Part shown: one piece after another, positions 31,211 to 44,771 of the stretch
How the letters are laid out: every line of letters begins with the position of its first letter
Position numbering within the stretch: the stretch's first letter is position 1
Origin: Tricholoma matsutake
Taxonomy: Eukaryota > Basidiomycota > Agaricomycetes > Agaricales > Tricholomataceae
Direction of reading: 5' to 3'
Assembly: GCA_026075535.2 (NCBI GenBank)
Contig: AP026540.1
Coordinates: forward strand, 7,130,001-7,194,000
DNA: 64,000 nt
The notes under the pieces: model-generated
What the model was told of the DNA's origin: nothing
What the model saw: only the letters and a program-made list of their open reading frames with translations
Database searches by the model: none
Program-made: the position numbers and the translations under genes

Positions 31211-32540
31211 TCAAAGCTTGAAATTCCATAATCTATCCTCTATCCTCTTGGTGTCCTGGCCTGGTGGTTCACCAAACCCTGCCCTAAGAGGAGTCACACT
31301 GACCCACCCTTGATGGATTGCCCATGCATCAGAACCCATAGGCAGAGTGCTGACCGTTGGAGTAATGAGACCAGCCATGTCAGGTGCAAACTTGAACATC
31401 AGCTCCGTCGACCTCTGTTGAACAACCACGGTGGAGTTGTGCTGCGTGGTCATGTCTCTATCAATCAATGGGTCTGATTCCGCAGACCCAATGGTTCCCT
31501 TTGGCTTTGGCAGATCGGGACCGCATACCTTCTTGAACAATCGTCCATATGAATTCCGCCACATTGTCGTCCAACAAATCTTGAGTCTCTGCTCAGACAA
31601 CAAACCTTCTACAAGAGGAATATTGATGCTGTAGAGATCTACCTCTCCATTTCTTAAGCCAGCTTCATCTTCGCCCCAGTTACTCCACAAGTGTTGCACA
31701 ATGCGGCATCCCAGCACATGCGCCGGCTCAAAGAAAGTTGCAGGGGTGGGATGATGAACAGTTCCATAGGAAACCGCAATCGAACGGATGGTGGACAATG
31801 ATGAAGAAAGTGCTGCACCGATGGTACCGGAGGACAACGCAAATGCAGCTGTAGAAACAGACTGAGCATGTCATGATAAAGCTAAGTAAAGTTGCAAACA
31901 AGAAGTATTACGCCCAAGGTTTGGGCCTGACAGCTTGGAACAGGGGTTTAGCAAGGCAAGAGGTGGCAGTGAGAACATACCACAAGGTCAATCTGTCCAC
32001 TAAAGAGGTTGTGCAAAGCAACATTTACACAAGTAGCTGGTGTCTGTTTGATCCATGAGACGAGACAGCACAAGAGGCGATCTGGCCACTGTACCCCATC
32101 CAAAAGTATCCATTCAGCCTAAGTCATCAAATCGGATTCAAAAGGCTGATAAGGAAGGAAACCAAAGCTCCACGGACTACTTCACCGTCTTTCAAAGGTC
32201 TAGCCAATGTTGATATCTCGCCTTGGCCGTTCTCTCTTGGATAGAAGTAAGAACCTTTCGTGACCTCCTTGATGTGATATGCTTTCCCTGCGCCGTCCAT
32301 GAATGCATTGAGCACTGAGTGCTTCGCTTTGAACTGACCAATCCATGATTTTTGAGAGGCAGGTAAGACGACCTTGACGTTCCAGCCTAATTGCTCTGTC
32401 AAGTGACAGTAAAAGCCGAAAACGTAGGGTGATTCGACAGAGTCGGGGGGACCATCGTCATTCTGTCGAGCACAGTAGATAAGGAAGTGTTAACAAGGAA
32501 AATGGATTCATACAGTGAGAAGGACAGTTGGTGGAGCCAT
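31211..32540 (-). CDS. SurE-type 5'/3'-nucleotidase
   Basis: Members of this family are metal-dependent phosphatases acting on nucleoside monophosphates. Six exons read continuously: 32540-32514, 32462-32178, 32118-32095, 32043-31981, 31933-31900 and 31848-31211, totalling 1071 nt (356 aa). The start MAPPTVLLT runs through the first intron into NDDGPP, the SurE metal-binding motif; later blocks are LLDGTPATCVNVALHN, SGPNLGRNTS and ALSSGTIGAA, followed by YSINIP. No tubulin-tyrosine-ligase domain follows, unlike yeast Pby1. The exon 2 boundary could be 3 nt shorter. The start codon is 57 bp from that of the divergent RasGEF gene. Confidence 0.87.
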
Positions 32541-32597
32541 GCAGGAATGCTGCAGGAGTGAGGAAAGATTGCCACGAGTCAGCTGTGTTCGACATCC
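32541..32597. promoter_or_regulatory. 57-bp divergent promoter between SurE and RasGEF genes
   Basis: The two start codons point away from each other with only 57 bp between. No TATA box was seen; the core elements of at least one gene must lie inside the other's transcribed region. Confidence 0.55.
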
Positions 32598-35500
32598 ATG
32601 GCAACTGCTGGCCATTCTCTCTCTATGCCAGCTCCCCCTCCCAGCAGTCTCCCGCCTTCACAGCTATCAGACGACGTCGATTATATCTCCTTCTCTCCCA
32701 CTCTATCTTTTACGGAGTCGTTCTCTACTGCATACACCTCTCATACTCAATTTGATTCTAACTCTCCCGCTTTGGCTCCTCATGTTCATCTGCAGAATCT
32801 TCGAAAATCCCTTTCGGTTGACTCCTTTGCGCAATATAACCGTGATAAGCACCCCACGCTAGTCCCTCGACCAAGTCGCGGCAGCTCGACGTCGGGTTCA
32901 TCACGAGCATTTCAAGCTGCCACACCTACAGACCTTAAGAGAGAACGCGAGTTTCGCCGACCTGTTGATGAAGAGTCCTCTGTTGATTCTGATGTCGAAC
33001 GATCAGATCCGTTGAATCGTCCTATTGACCGCTATCGACTATCTTCACTGAAAGATCAGCCAAGACCACTAATTCGAGGAGGCGAACTACCACTTCCGTC
33101 GCGTACACCCGCCCATACCTCCATGCCAAGTGTGAGCAGCATAGCCAGCTCGTTTACGAATTCAAGCACTCCTGAAGATTGCCCTCGACAACAATCCCAG
33201 TCTTTGCAGTTTTTTCCAGGAAGAGGAGAGACTTCTTTACCACCCTTGTCAGGACGAATACGTAGCGGAAGCTTAGGAATGTACCCAAGTGCTGGTAAAC
33301 GTATGCTAATCAATACTCAAGTCTCTGCTGTGCGTCTGGAAGTTACGTTTGTGTCCTAGTTCACTGAATCACGTTTATACGCTTAGTTCGACAGCACTGT
33401 GGACGACACCAACCTGGCTGTTACACTTGTCGTCATAGGCACCGTCGGTTGCGACAAACCCGCAGTCATTCGGAAGGGTTTGAAGGGATATAAGTTATCA
33501 GATCCTACTTCTTCGCTTACACCCCCGACGATGCAAGGGCATCGCCTCGGCTGTAATTACTACCTGTTCATTATCTTTGTATAACTTGCTGATGTCTGTT
33601 GCAGGCTTACAGCGCCATGGTCGAATAGCTCATCACGAGAGCTTACCCGACTACTTCCTCACCGTAATTGATGTAGACGTTCCCACACGAGCTATAAACC
33701 CAGGCGATCTTACTTGGCCTGGGCAACTATCTGCGGTTGATGGTGCAATCGTTTGCTATGACTCCTCCAATGAACACTCATTCAAGCCCGTCGAAGGCCT
33801 CCTCCGTGTGTAACCTCGCGATTCCTGATCGTTAACAGCAGTAGTCCTTATAATGTCGGCTCTTCTTAGGCGGATATCAAGAAATGAAGGTTCCATTTGT
33901 AGTCCTTGCTTGCAATTCGGATCTCCCACGCCGAGTTGAACCTGAAAACGCGCTGGAAGTGCTTCAGCAATATGATGTAGGCCTTGTGGAGGTTGCGAAG
34001 GTACAAGAACAAGGAAGGGAAAAAAGTAGGCGCGCGTTTGAGTGGCTTATCAACGCAGTGTTTCGCGACAGAAGTTCGTGACAGTCAAGGTTACCAACTA
34101 TTTTTGTTAACATACAGTTTCAGGATCGAGTAAAAGTGAGTCCGACGTGAATTATCGGAATCCTGCATCCCCCGATATTTTATTATCTCCTCCCCCATGG
34201 GAGAGCTCACGAACTGCCACTCCAACGGCGTCATCAGCGATTCTGCCCCCTGACAACTTTCCTCAGCGTCAAACGGAGACCTTTTCTTCCCCTCTACCTC
34301 CTATTCGTAATACAATATTATCAAACTCTCCTTCACGTGTGCGTCCCACCGGTGACATCTTATATGAGCATGAAGAGTCGGAAATCAGAGCCTGGCGTAT
34401 CGACACGACGATATCCAATACCTTGAAAGATGGTACTGACTCGTCACGCGGTTCTGGCATTGATACAGTCAACCATGAGCAGGAAGGGGTGGAAAATCAG
34501 AAGGAAGGCAAGGAGAGGGAGTCGTGAGTAACATAATCATTCGATGGCAATCTTTCTAAATATTTTCACCAGTCGACCCGCCCAGTGGGCGACGCTGGAG
34601 GAATTGCTAGACAAGCTCCTCTTTTTAGCCGTCAGCGGTGACGGTAAGCATTGCTGTTACTCGCCTTGAAGGACTGCCTAACATAACGTCAGACCCCGCT
34701 TATATCACACACTTCCTGCTTACATATCGCAGGTTCGCGACTCCAAGAAGTGTACTTCTTGCAATGCAAAAGCGAATGCGCCAACTTGATAAACAATCCG
34801 GTGATCCAATGTTTGCGTGTTTTGCGCAAATGCGGTAATGTTGCATTCTGTTCAATCTTTATGTTTTGCTAATGTTAGCTTAGGATTTGTCATCTTCTCG
34901 AAACTTGGATTCGAGATTATCCGCACGACTTTGCAGTCCGAGGGACTGCAGGTGCCTTATTTGCTCTCATCAAATCAATTATCTCAAAAACATATCTACT
35001 TCATTATGGCTCTGACTTCCTGCCATTTCTGGATATGCTGCCAAATTTAGTTGACCAGGATGTTGCGTGGGCTTTGAAGGTGGACGATACCGTAGACGGG
35101 AGCGATGATTCATATAGCCTGTTTGAGGAGGATGACGAGACCCAAGTATCCGATCTTGATCCAACCGTACCTGGTAACGACTTGCCGATCGATGCGAGAC
35201 AGAATGCGGTCCCTCCACTCCCTTCTTTTTCTTCCAGAGAGCGCAAACCTAGTCTTCCACTTCCTCTTGTGCTAGCTTCTGGGTCCGCTTTGGGTGCCAG
35301 TCAAAATGAGTTTACCGATACATCGGAGAAGCAGCAGATCAAGGACTTGGTTAGGTTGGCCCAAGAAGTGTTGGCTCTGGATCCGGATGATATCGCTCAG
35401 GAGATTACGAAATTGGAAGTCAAGCTGTTTTTAGATATACAGGTAGATTTGCTCCTTCTGATCTTCCAGCCATTGAACTTGCATCAACTAGCCCAGGCAT

Positions 35501-36389
35501 TGGCTCTACTACACTTTTGTATCGGGTAAGAAAGCTGAAAGCGAACCAATCACGGCTTTCAACTCAGTATCTAACCACCTTGCCGACTGGTGAGCGATTC
35601 TAACTAGAGGCTATTATATACAGATTAATGTCCTTTCAGGGTTGTGTCACTTATATTGTGTCATGAAAGACCCAAGGCACGCGTAAAACAAATAGAGAAA
35701 TTTGTTGAGATTGCTCAAAAACTTCGAGCATTAAACAACTATTCTGCTCTCCGTGCATTTGTAGCTGGCATCAACAATGCTACTTTTGCCGGCGATGAAA
35801 CTTTGGAGCAGTTTAAGACCAAAGCGCCAGAACAGGCCAAAAATCTTCAGTCTTGGGATGTTCTGTTACAACAGACACGCTCGCACCGTGCATACCGCCT
35901 TGCTCTCAGAAACACAAAAGGGGCCTGTATCCCGGCGCTGTAAGTCCATTCGTTACATATTGATACTGTACATTGGCCTTGCTCAGATGCTGGCAGCGAA
36001 GTACACATGTCTGATCTGATAGGGGCTCACGAAGGCAACCAAGACTTCAGTCCGTCCGATCCTACGAAGATACACTGGGGCAAGTTCAACATGATAGGTA
36101 GATTCGTTAGCAGCACCGTGCATTGCCAAATGCAGTGCAGGACGTCCACCGATTACAATTTTCCCGATCGAAACTCTGTCCGCGAGGTTTTCGTGAAACG
36201 ACCAATCATGAACGACGAGGTATGTTTTCACTCATGTACGAATAAAAGAGCTCCTAATATTCTTGCAACCAGCTGAGAAGGTCTAGAATTTCATTTCCAG
36301 ATGCAGAAAACGACAATTATGACCATATTCCTCGTTCAACGTCAGTTCAGACCAATCCTGCTCTTTTGCGTAAACTGTTTTCTTGGTAA
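32598..36389 (+). CDS. RasGEF (CDC25-type) with N-terminal degenerate Ras-like domain
   Basis: This is a guanine nucleotide exchange factor for Ras-type GTPases. Exon 1 (32598-33329) encodes a disordered Ser/Pro-rich N-terminus. Exons 33387-33552, 33605-33805 and 33870 to about 34070 form a Ras-fold region with GTVGCDKP where a P-loop would be and VVLACNSDL at the G4 position; key Gly, Ser/Thr and Lys residues are absent. A RasGEF-N domain follows (ITHFLLTYRRFATPRSVLL, about 34693-34834, to TWIRDYPHDF). The catalytic CDC25 domain (VEIAQKLRALNNYSALRAF, HWGKFNMIGRF) spans about 35640-36230. The last exon ends RKLFSW at 36389. About a dozen introns of 45-60 nt. Same strand as the helicase gene 154 bp downstream. 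Confidence 0.88.
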
Positions 36390-36543
36390 AACTCTGATGT
36401 ACTTCGAGCTTCGTCCCATTTTAAAATACAAGGCCTTGTTTACTACGTGGTGATAGTTTTATTGATCTAATCAGAATGTGTAAGTTTCCTTTTCTGGAGG
36501 AAAGTTTTGAATTAAGGCTTTTCGTCTCGATTTCACTTCTGTC

Positions 36544-39129
36544 ATGGCCAACTCGGACTATGTCATGACAATTGACTCCGACTTGGAGGATTTCACTCGG
36601 CCTGTCATGCCCTACGCTCAACCTGCCAAGCTGGACGCGGAAGATGTTGACCTGAGTCCTGAATTCGTTTTCGAGGTTTCTGGAGACCCGCACATAGACA
36701 TCGTTAATGCAGATTTTGATGTTCTTGTGGAGAAAAGCTCAAAACCAGTAACTTCGTCGCTGGTTGTAATCGCTGCAGTCTAACTTCATTTTCATAGGTT
36801 GCAGTGTCTGTCGATGGGATTATTGCTCGACGGCGGCTTTCGCGCAAGCGCAAACGAGATTCAAGTAGTGCAGGCCACGTAGAACGAGATGATACAGGCG
36901 ACCAAAGCGACAGGTCGTCCGAAAATGGTGTTCACTCGCTGACTACGTCCGACGACGATGACGCCAAACACGATAATATACAATATGAGGCGGAAGATGA
37001 TTTGGATTCCTTGTCCTCCAGCGAGTCTGAATACGAAACGCAAACAGAGAAAGACCGTAAGGCTGCGTTCTTTGATTCTGATGCTATTCCTAGCAAAGTC
37101 TATCACTCATTTCTCGCCATGTCTATCTCTCGACCAATTCTCAAGGCTCTGACTAGTCTTGGATACAACGAGCCCACTCCTATTCAGGCCGCCACGATTC
37201 CTGTAGCTCTCTTAGGGAAAGATGTGGTGGGAGGAGCGGTCACTGGATCCGGCAAGACTGCTGCTTTCATCATCCCAATGTTGGAACGTCTGTTGTACCG
37301 CGAGAAGGGCAAGAGTGTCGCAGTCACTAGATGTCTCGTGCTCGTCCCTACCCGAGAGTTAGCAGTACAATGTTTTGATGTTGGAACCAAGCTGGCGACT
37401 CATACTGACATTCGGTTTTGTCTCATTGTTGGTGAGAAGTCCGGATAGTTCATGATAAACTCGACTGAACGTTTCGTCAACAAGGTGGGCTTTCAATCAA
37501 GTCACAAGAAGTAGCCCTTCGTACCCGGCCGGACATCATCATTGCTACACCTGGTCGATTGATAGATCATATTCACAACTCCCCTTCCTTCACCCTTGAT
37601 GCGCTTGAGATTCTAGTGTTGGACGAGGCGGATAGGATGCTTTCTGACGGGTTTGCAGATGAACTGGCAGAGATTATCAAATCTTGCCCTCCGTCTCGCC
37701 AGACTATGTTGTTCTCAGCCACAATGACCGATTCGGTCGATGAACTTGTCAAAATGTCGCTTAAACACCCTGTCCGACTGTTTGTAGATCCAAAACGAAG
37801 TATTGCCCGTGGCCTGGTGCAAGAATTCGTGCGAGTTCGTGCCGGCAAAGAAAACGAACGGCCTGCTCTTCTGGCCTCGATTTGCAAAAGAACTTTCAAA
37901 AGCAACGTTATCATCTTCTTTCGCAGTAAGAAGTTGGTCCACCAGATGCGTATTGTATTCGGGCTTCTGGGTCTGAAGTGTGAAGAGCTTCACGGGGATC
38001 TTTCCCAAGAACAGGTCCGCCAGATTATGAAAGCCTCTTTGTCTGCTGATCTTGACGAGTCCTCTAGCGTCTAAAAGCGCTGCACTTGTTTAGAGGAGGT
38101 ACGGTTGATTTCTTGATGGCTACGGATCTGGCATCGCGTGGTTTGGACATTAAGGGTGTTGAGACCGTCATCAACTATGATATGCCAGGTCAACTGGCGC
38201 AGTATCTGCACCGTGTAGGGAGGACAGCGCGTGCTGGTCAAAAAGGACGGTAAATAAAATAGCCACATTGTTGGCCGAAAATAACTGACTTCAGTATCCA
38301 GATCTGTCACGCTAGTTGGAGAGGGAGACCGAAAAATGCTGAAAGCCGCGATCAAACATGGGGCCAGCGAAGATCAAGTCAGACATCGTATCGTTCCGCC
38401 AGAAGCGGTATCGAAATGGTCGCAAACGCTAGAAAGTTTGAAGGACGAGGTGTCGGCGGTACTGCGAGATGAAAAACAAGAAAAACAGGTAGGTGGTTTC
38501 ATGTATTATATCGTTCTTTTATTACATGTCTCATGATGGTACAGTTTCAGCAGGCAGAAATGGAGCTTAGGAAAGGAGAAAATATGATTAAGCACCAGGC
38601 TGAAATTTATTCAAGGCCTGCTAGAACCTGGTTTCAGACTGGAAAGGAAAAGCAGAAGTCCGAAGGTTTGATGACATATATCCCACTGTAAGACATGTAT
38701 TGACGCGTTGGTGTGTCTTCTTAGCCATAAGCAAGCAACACCATGAAGCCGGTGTTGTCACTGAAGTGAAGATCCAATCTAGAATAGCATCCGACGGAAA
38801 CAAGGTAAGTATGTTGATCTTCGTTGGAGCATATCAATGAAAAAGTGTTTTCATAACTATAGCTGAAAAGAGATAAGTTTTCTGGTCTCTCAAGAAAAGC
38901 AAAACGTCGGAAAATGACAATGGAGGAAGACAAGGAAGTTGGAGATTCTGGGGCGCTCAAGGCAGCCATACGATTTGCAAAAAAATCGACTCGACCTTCC
39001 AAAATTAGTGCCGCAGCAGGGACTAGCAGTACCAGTCTGAGAACGAAACGAGTAAAGGTGACGGCTCGCACTAAGGGTGTGTTTGAACGCGATTTCGATG
39101 AAAAGGGTCGTAGGCAGGGAAAAAGATGA
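36544..39129 (+). CDS. drs1: DRS1/DDX27-type DEAD-box RNA helicase
   Basis: The predicted role is 60S ribosomal subunit assembly in the nucleolus. An acidic, Lys-rich N-terminus leads to the Q motif (GYNEPTPIQ), motif [21 protein letters not shown] (DEAD) and SAT, then the helicase C domain with [27 protein letters not shown] and HRVGRTAR. After this comes RPARTWF, characteristic of DRS1, and a basic tail ending KGRRQGKR. Introns restore the frame at 37432-37484 and 38016-38068 (the exon resumes RLKALHLF) and at 38250-38302. Start chosen at MANSDYVM, the first ATG in frame. Confidence 0.9.
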
Positions 39130-39222
39130 CGAAAAAGAGTTGGTGGGTATAGCCTTCCGATGTTAATAAACCAAAACAATATCTTTCTTTAACACCTCTT
39201 AAAATATACAAATCTTGAGGGG

Positions 39223-42200
39223 ATGGAATCGCTCGCTTTCACTTCACTTGGCGTTCTACGTTTCCCGTCGCCAAGCCGATTATTACCTTCGGCTTGCTGC
39301 CCAGATAAAGACCTCGTAATTGTCATATCTCGATTGGGAGGCCATGACAGAATGAGCCTGTGGAACTATAGCCATGGTTCTCGAGTCTGGGAAATCGATG
39401 TAAACGATGCTGATGACAGCACTGTTACAGAACTTGTCAGTCTGGCTTGGAGTCCTGACGGTATGGGAGGGCTAAATCTTCCTACTAAGCTCACTTCTGG
39501 CACACAGGACAAAGTGTAGCGGTTGCGCATGACCCACCACAGATCACTCTCCACTCCATTCAAGACGGTCACAAACAACTCATATTACCAGTTGATCCAT
39601 GCTCAACTAACCTGTCTTTCCGTCTCACTGGTTTGTGGTGGTTTCAGGAAGAAAAGTCAACCAGCAGTGGCTCGATACCGGACATCTTCAAAAGAAGGGG
39701 CGTCATTGTAAAATTATTATATCTTCAACTTCTGTTTAATCGCTCATTCTAACAAGACAGGAACTGCTCATGCTATCTTAAAGACTCTTCCCCTCCTTGA
39801 TAATCTTCAGGAAGACTCTCAAAAACTGACGTCAGTTAGTTAGCAAGACTTGGCTTGACGACTTAATGATTTACACACACAGCGCAACTGATTTATTTGG
39901 ATTTCAAACATCTCAGACACGGACAGGGTCTAGATCTGTGTTTCCGGACGTCATTGAGAGATGGCCATCACTGTCTGCGGACCCCCTCTCTGCCTCAATC
40001 AACCCTCCGTCCCACAATACATCGCCGGACAAAAGTAGAGAAACCATGCACGAAGCAGAAGACTCAAACGAGAACAGCCTCCTCGTTGTTACTAATGATC
40101 TGGGCCACATGAATTGCTTCCTTGATGGGAGTTTCCCGCTTGGCAGTATTTCCTTAGGTGCAGACCCTGCAGTCTTGTCGTTAACGAAGGGCCCCACACA
40201 TCCTGTGCTTCTTGCACACCTTCATAAATCCACTGCCAACAACACAAACGCCGACATAATTCTCCCACCTGTTGTTGTTGGCATTCCTCTATTTGAACGA
40301 CAACAGCTTCGGGAGTTGGCTAAGCTGTCCTCCACAGCTCGGGAGTTGGTCTGGTATACCATGAATGTTGTTCATGAGATGCACAATATCTGGTCTGGGT
40401 CAGAAGCCTCTAGTGGTGCTCAAGGGCTCGGTGCTAGATTCATCCAAGCTTTGGAGAGCAAACAAAAAGAACAGTTCGCTCGTAAGTCGTTGACTGACTG
40501 CCGTTACCATTATCATTATTCACCCCCCTGCAGAAGGCAGCCCTGACCCAATACTGGACCTCACGACGCTCCTTTTAACCGGCCGTGCATCGGATGCCCT
40601 ACTAGATTTCTTAGGCAGCGGCGAACAAATGAGTGAACGGGCGAGTCATTACTTTCGGCTCCAGGATTGATATTGACTATCTGTGAAGGGTATCCAAAAG
40701 TGGGAATCCACACTCACAGAGGCCTTGGTACGATTACGTGACTTCGCTGAAAAACGTCTGGCACCAGCATGTCAACGTTTGCATCTTGTCCTTGAAGAGC
40801 TTCAAGGATGGTCGTACTTGTAAGCATGATTCACTGCCAAATTCTGGAGTTCACGTTGTCGTCACTTGCGTAGAACTCAGTATGCCTTGTTTGAACTGTC
40901 GCCTCAGGACCTCCGCCATTGTCTGGAATTAACAGAGAGAGCAATTGTGACTGCCGCATGGTTATCGGCTACCGCTCGTCGAGAACTTTCTCGTTTTAAG
41001 GAATTCATTGCCTGGCTTAGATTTGGTAAAAAAATCATCATGGTGAGAACGACATCGCTTAATCCTGATGCTGCAGAAACATCCGCTGCAAATCAGTCAA
41101 ATGACACAGCTTCATCTCCTCGTCATGATATATTAGAAGTGAATAATTATCTCATCTCAGGACTCTCCCCCAGTTCCATCGATAGATGGTTCGCGGGTTC
41201 TCCACCACAGTTTTCACCTCAGGATTTGGGCGTACCAGGAGTCATTGATGCCATCACCGCAATTCTAGAAAGGGCGCGCACTTGGGCTAGCGACCCAGCT
41301 CAAATCGCATGGAAAACCGTGTGTACCATTTTACTATCGTAGAGTTTGGCCTCACTTTAGCTTGAATGGCACTCAGAAGGTCACCCAGAAGGATCTGAAT
41401 CATCTCGACAGGAACCTTAATGTCTTGGTGCAAGAACTAGCAACACGATGTCGACAAATATTTGATCGTGCAGCAGGTGCTTCCTCTCGCTCATCCACAA
41501 TCTCATCTGGGATGAGACACCTATCATCTGGTCCCAGTCTTTCTCGGTCCAGAGCTTCGCTTTGTATACGTGAGCGAAATGTCTTCATTGACAAGGTGAG
41601 CATTTGGTCGAAGTGCACCACATGTTTCCCTTCTAAAGCAGTGTAGAGCCGTGAATTCCTTCAATATCTTGTTGTCCCTATGCCGTCAGAACAAAAAAAA
41701 ACTCGTGCGTTCATTAATGTGACAGACACTGCTCTTGTTGAGATCAGTTGAACCCCGAATAGTATGTATAGCGCAGCTTCGTTTCAGCAATGAGGCTTCA
41801 GGGATGCCTCTTGAGGTCAACGTGGCGCTTCTGGAGCCGCTTCTTCCAACGGAAGAAGGAAGTGTGGATGATGTTGACCTTTTAGAAGTCAATTTCTTTG
41901 ATGATGAAAGTGTCATAATGGTTTTCCGGCTTCGCACTAATCCCAGTGAGTTCTCCCAGGTTGTGTTGCGCTTTCATGGCTGACCAAGATGGAGATTCTC
42001 AGAAATAGCCTACGTAGCGACAATTGGTTACCGCAATTTAGGTTATCTCACGCTGCAACACGATGTTTACGTAAATCTGCTCACCCGCGAAGATTTGATG
42101 CTGGAGGTGATGGACCACTGGAAGACAGGCCATGTAGGCTTCAAATACCTTCCCTCTGTAGCTGGGGGGCAGTACTGATGGCCTGTCACGCTTAGTTACC

Positions 42201-42387
42201 ATCGACACGAGTTATGGTTAAACGGTATCGTGCATTGGCTGGTTGCAGAACAGGAGGAGTCTCGTGTGCTTTGAATGGCAGGTTGGGACGGAAAGTGGCC
42301 TGCTTACTCGATGACAAAGGAATAACGATGGAGTCGATCGACTTGGAAAATGACGGAGATGATGTGGAATCAGATGGACAAACATGA
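39223..42387 (+). CDS. apc4: Anaphase-promoting complex subunit 4
   Basis: This is a scaffold subunit of the APC/C ubiquitin ligase controlling mitotic exit. The N-terminus (SACCPDKDLVIVISRLGGHD, then LAWSPDG) matches the APC4 WD40-like domain; repeats continue over several small exons. The central helical APC4 domain is visible at about 40700-41030 (FELSPQDLRHCLELTERAI, RRELSRFKEFIAWLRF). The C-terminal exon encodes RYRALAGCRTGG..LDDKGITMESIDLEND and ends GQT-stop at 42387. Many introns of 45-60 nt; exact borders were not all resolved. It begins 93 bp after the helicase stop. Confidence 0.8.
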
Positions 42388-42965
42388 TGGTTTCGGAGTC
42401 GCTTCCGGCAACTCTGCATGAACGGCGTTCATGGAAGAGCTGGAACGAGATTGCGGCAAGTATACGCGATCAAAGTATGCGTTCAGTTAAATCTGGATCC
42501 GAGGTGACTTTTTTTGTGTTCTAGCTCAGTATGGATATGAAGAATATGATTTTATGAACATTTGGAGTGACGCATGTTGACTCGAGGACGAGTAATGAAA
42601 CTGACTCGAGGCGAAGGATGTGCCGGAGTTGAACCGGGGTTGCCGTAGCGGCGGGAAAGGACTGGTTGGTGGCAAGTTTGGCTGAGGCATTGGAGGCAAG
42701 TCCGTGGGGCGGTTGAACGGAGATAACTTCCGTAGGAGAAGCTGCTTTCCTTACTACAGGTTCTCAGCTAATTTTCGAGAATGTCCTGCTGTCAGCGTGA
42801 GCGCCGCACTCCTTCAGGTCAATCTTAAATTGTCCACAACATCGGCTAAGTCGAGTTTTTTAAGGGCCGCGGACCCTTCCTCCTCGTGCCCTTTGATTCG
42901 AGTTCTTTTTCCATGCCATTTTAAATCTCCTCTCATCTAGTGCTCTCTCTCTTTACCTTTCCTTC
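42388..42965. other. Intergenic region upstream of the bZIP gene
   Basis: 578 bp with no open frame that resembles a gene. A TC-rich stretch (GTGCTCTCTCTCTTTACC) lies just upstream of the bZIP start, as is common in fungal promoters. Confidence 0.5.
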
Positions 42966-44492
42966 ATGCCCAAATCCAACTCTGCATTGTCACCTTCAAG
43001 CCAACAAAAGCCAGGCTCTGACGATTCAACTTCTAATTCACGTATGTCCGACGTCGCACTCCGAAAAAAGAAGAATGCCGATGCCCAAGCGGCATTTCGA
43101 GCTAGACGAGCCAATTACATTGCAACCCTCGAGGAGACAGGTTCGATAATATCCAAAACTCTCCCTTGGCTTTAACATTAAGCTCGATCTTGTGCAGTCA
43201 CTAGCCTCGAGTCCGTCGTTTTGCAACTACAGGACTCGTGTCGAGAAACTCGAAATGAAGTACAGGAGCTGCGGCATGAGAATGGTCGTCTGCGGCATGA
43301 ATTTCGAGAACGCGAAAAGTTCTGGAGAGCGCTATGGCAAGCCCGGAAAACAAGTCATGGTCCAGAGTCCGATGATTTGCCACCTTTTCCAGCATCCGTT
43401 TCTTCGTCACAGGCTCAAAATGGGCACATTCACCAATATGGAGGCGCAAGTTTGACGTACAGAATAAATGACGATCCCTCACTCTGCAACAGCTCGTATA
43501 ACGCTGGCCCGAGTCACTATCCCCATTCTCCATCTGTGTCATATGCTGGCGTTGACACGGATCCCTCAAACGATAACTCATTGAACTCTGTTAGTCATCG
43601 TGGAGCAAAGTATAGTCCATATCCGTACTCTGTTCAGGGCATCCCACGAGAGGGACCCTGGGGTCAGACGATGGGACTAAGTACATCTTCTGGTGGAGAT
43701 TCTGGGGCAGCCACTAGTAGTCACTCGTCCCACTCGCCAGGTCAAGCAGAAACACCTGGTGTGACTTCGCCCGAAATGTCGTATGTTGCCCGGTTTCCCG
43801 TCGAGGATCAGAAGGTATCACTAAGTAACCTTGACACTGCCCCTTATGTCTTCCCAAGTCGATCGTTGTCGCCAGCGACGTCAACTCCGGGGTCATCATC
43901 CTCGACACCCATAACCACCTCGTCGACTTCCATGACCTCTTTCCCTTTCACCTTTCCCGACGCTGCTGCACAAGAGCGTGCAGATTTCGATTACCGACGT
44001 CATGCGCATCCTCCTGGTACCGAAGTTACGCTTCATGGTGGAACTGCTGATATTTCCTTACCTTGTTCTCAAAGCGACGCACTTCGCTACAGGCTTCCGA
44101 CGAGGTCTTCTAACTCTTCAGACCGTCTTCACCCTGCCCTACCACACTTCTCAGCCAATGATATTGGCTCACCACATGAACGGGGAAGCAGTGACGGCGA
44201 CACCACTCTTTATCCCCATCCTCGCCTGCGTCCCCGACGGGGTAATGCTCACCCACGATCCTCACGTTCTCCATCACCTAGCGCCCCAAACCTGTCAGGT
44301 ACTCTGGCCGTCATCAAGGCCCAGGCCTTTGGTGCTCTCCGCAGAACCCGAGCCCGAACTAAAAAGTCGTCCGAGGGTGCGGCTAAGGTCGCAATGGATG
44401 TATTAGAAGCAAGAGGCATAGGAATGGGTGTCTCTACAGGATCTAAGCGGCCTCGACTTCATGATGACGACCTCGATATGTCCGACACATAA
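42966..44492 (+). CDS. bZIP transcription factor (489 aa)
   Basis: Two exons, 42966-43140 and 43198-44492, join in frame as LEET-VTSLES. The basic region RKKKNADAQAAFRARR carries the N-x-x-A-Q-x-x-F-R motif of fungal bZIP proteins and is followed by a leucine zipper-like heptad region (LESVVLQLQDSCRETRNEVQ) of about five heptads. The remaining 380 residues are Ser/Pro-rich and disordered, with a basic patch near the C-terminus (LRRTRARTKKSS; KRPRLHDDD) that could be a nuclear localisation signal. The intron splits the DNA-binding domain. Target genes are unknown. Confidence 0.88.
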
Positions 44493-44771
44493 ATATCATC
44501 TTTCCACACTCAAGTCTATCTCGGAGGAACTTGTATCTTTAATCTCGTCATCGTTTTTTTTGGATCGACATTGTAGACGCCCTGCAAACTTATACCACGT
44601 CGAAATTGTGCTATACCTGTATTGTCATTATTGTCATACCTTGTAATATACAGTCTTGTTATCTTGCATTCAGTAATAGTTGTACTGTATTATATTGTTG
44701 CCCAGCCTACAGTCTTATTACACCTATGTATTCAGTAATTGAAAACAGGCGCCAGACACTTGCTCCCAATG

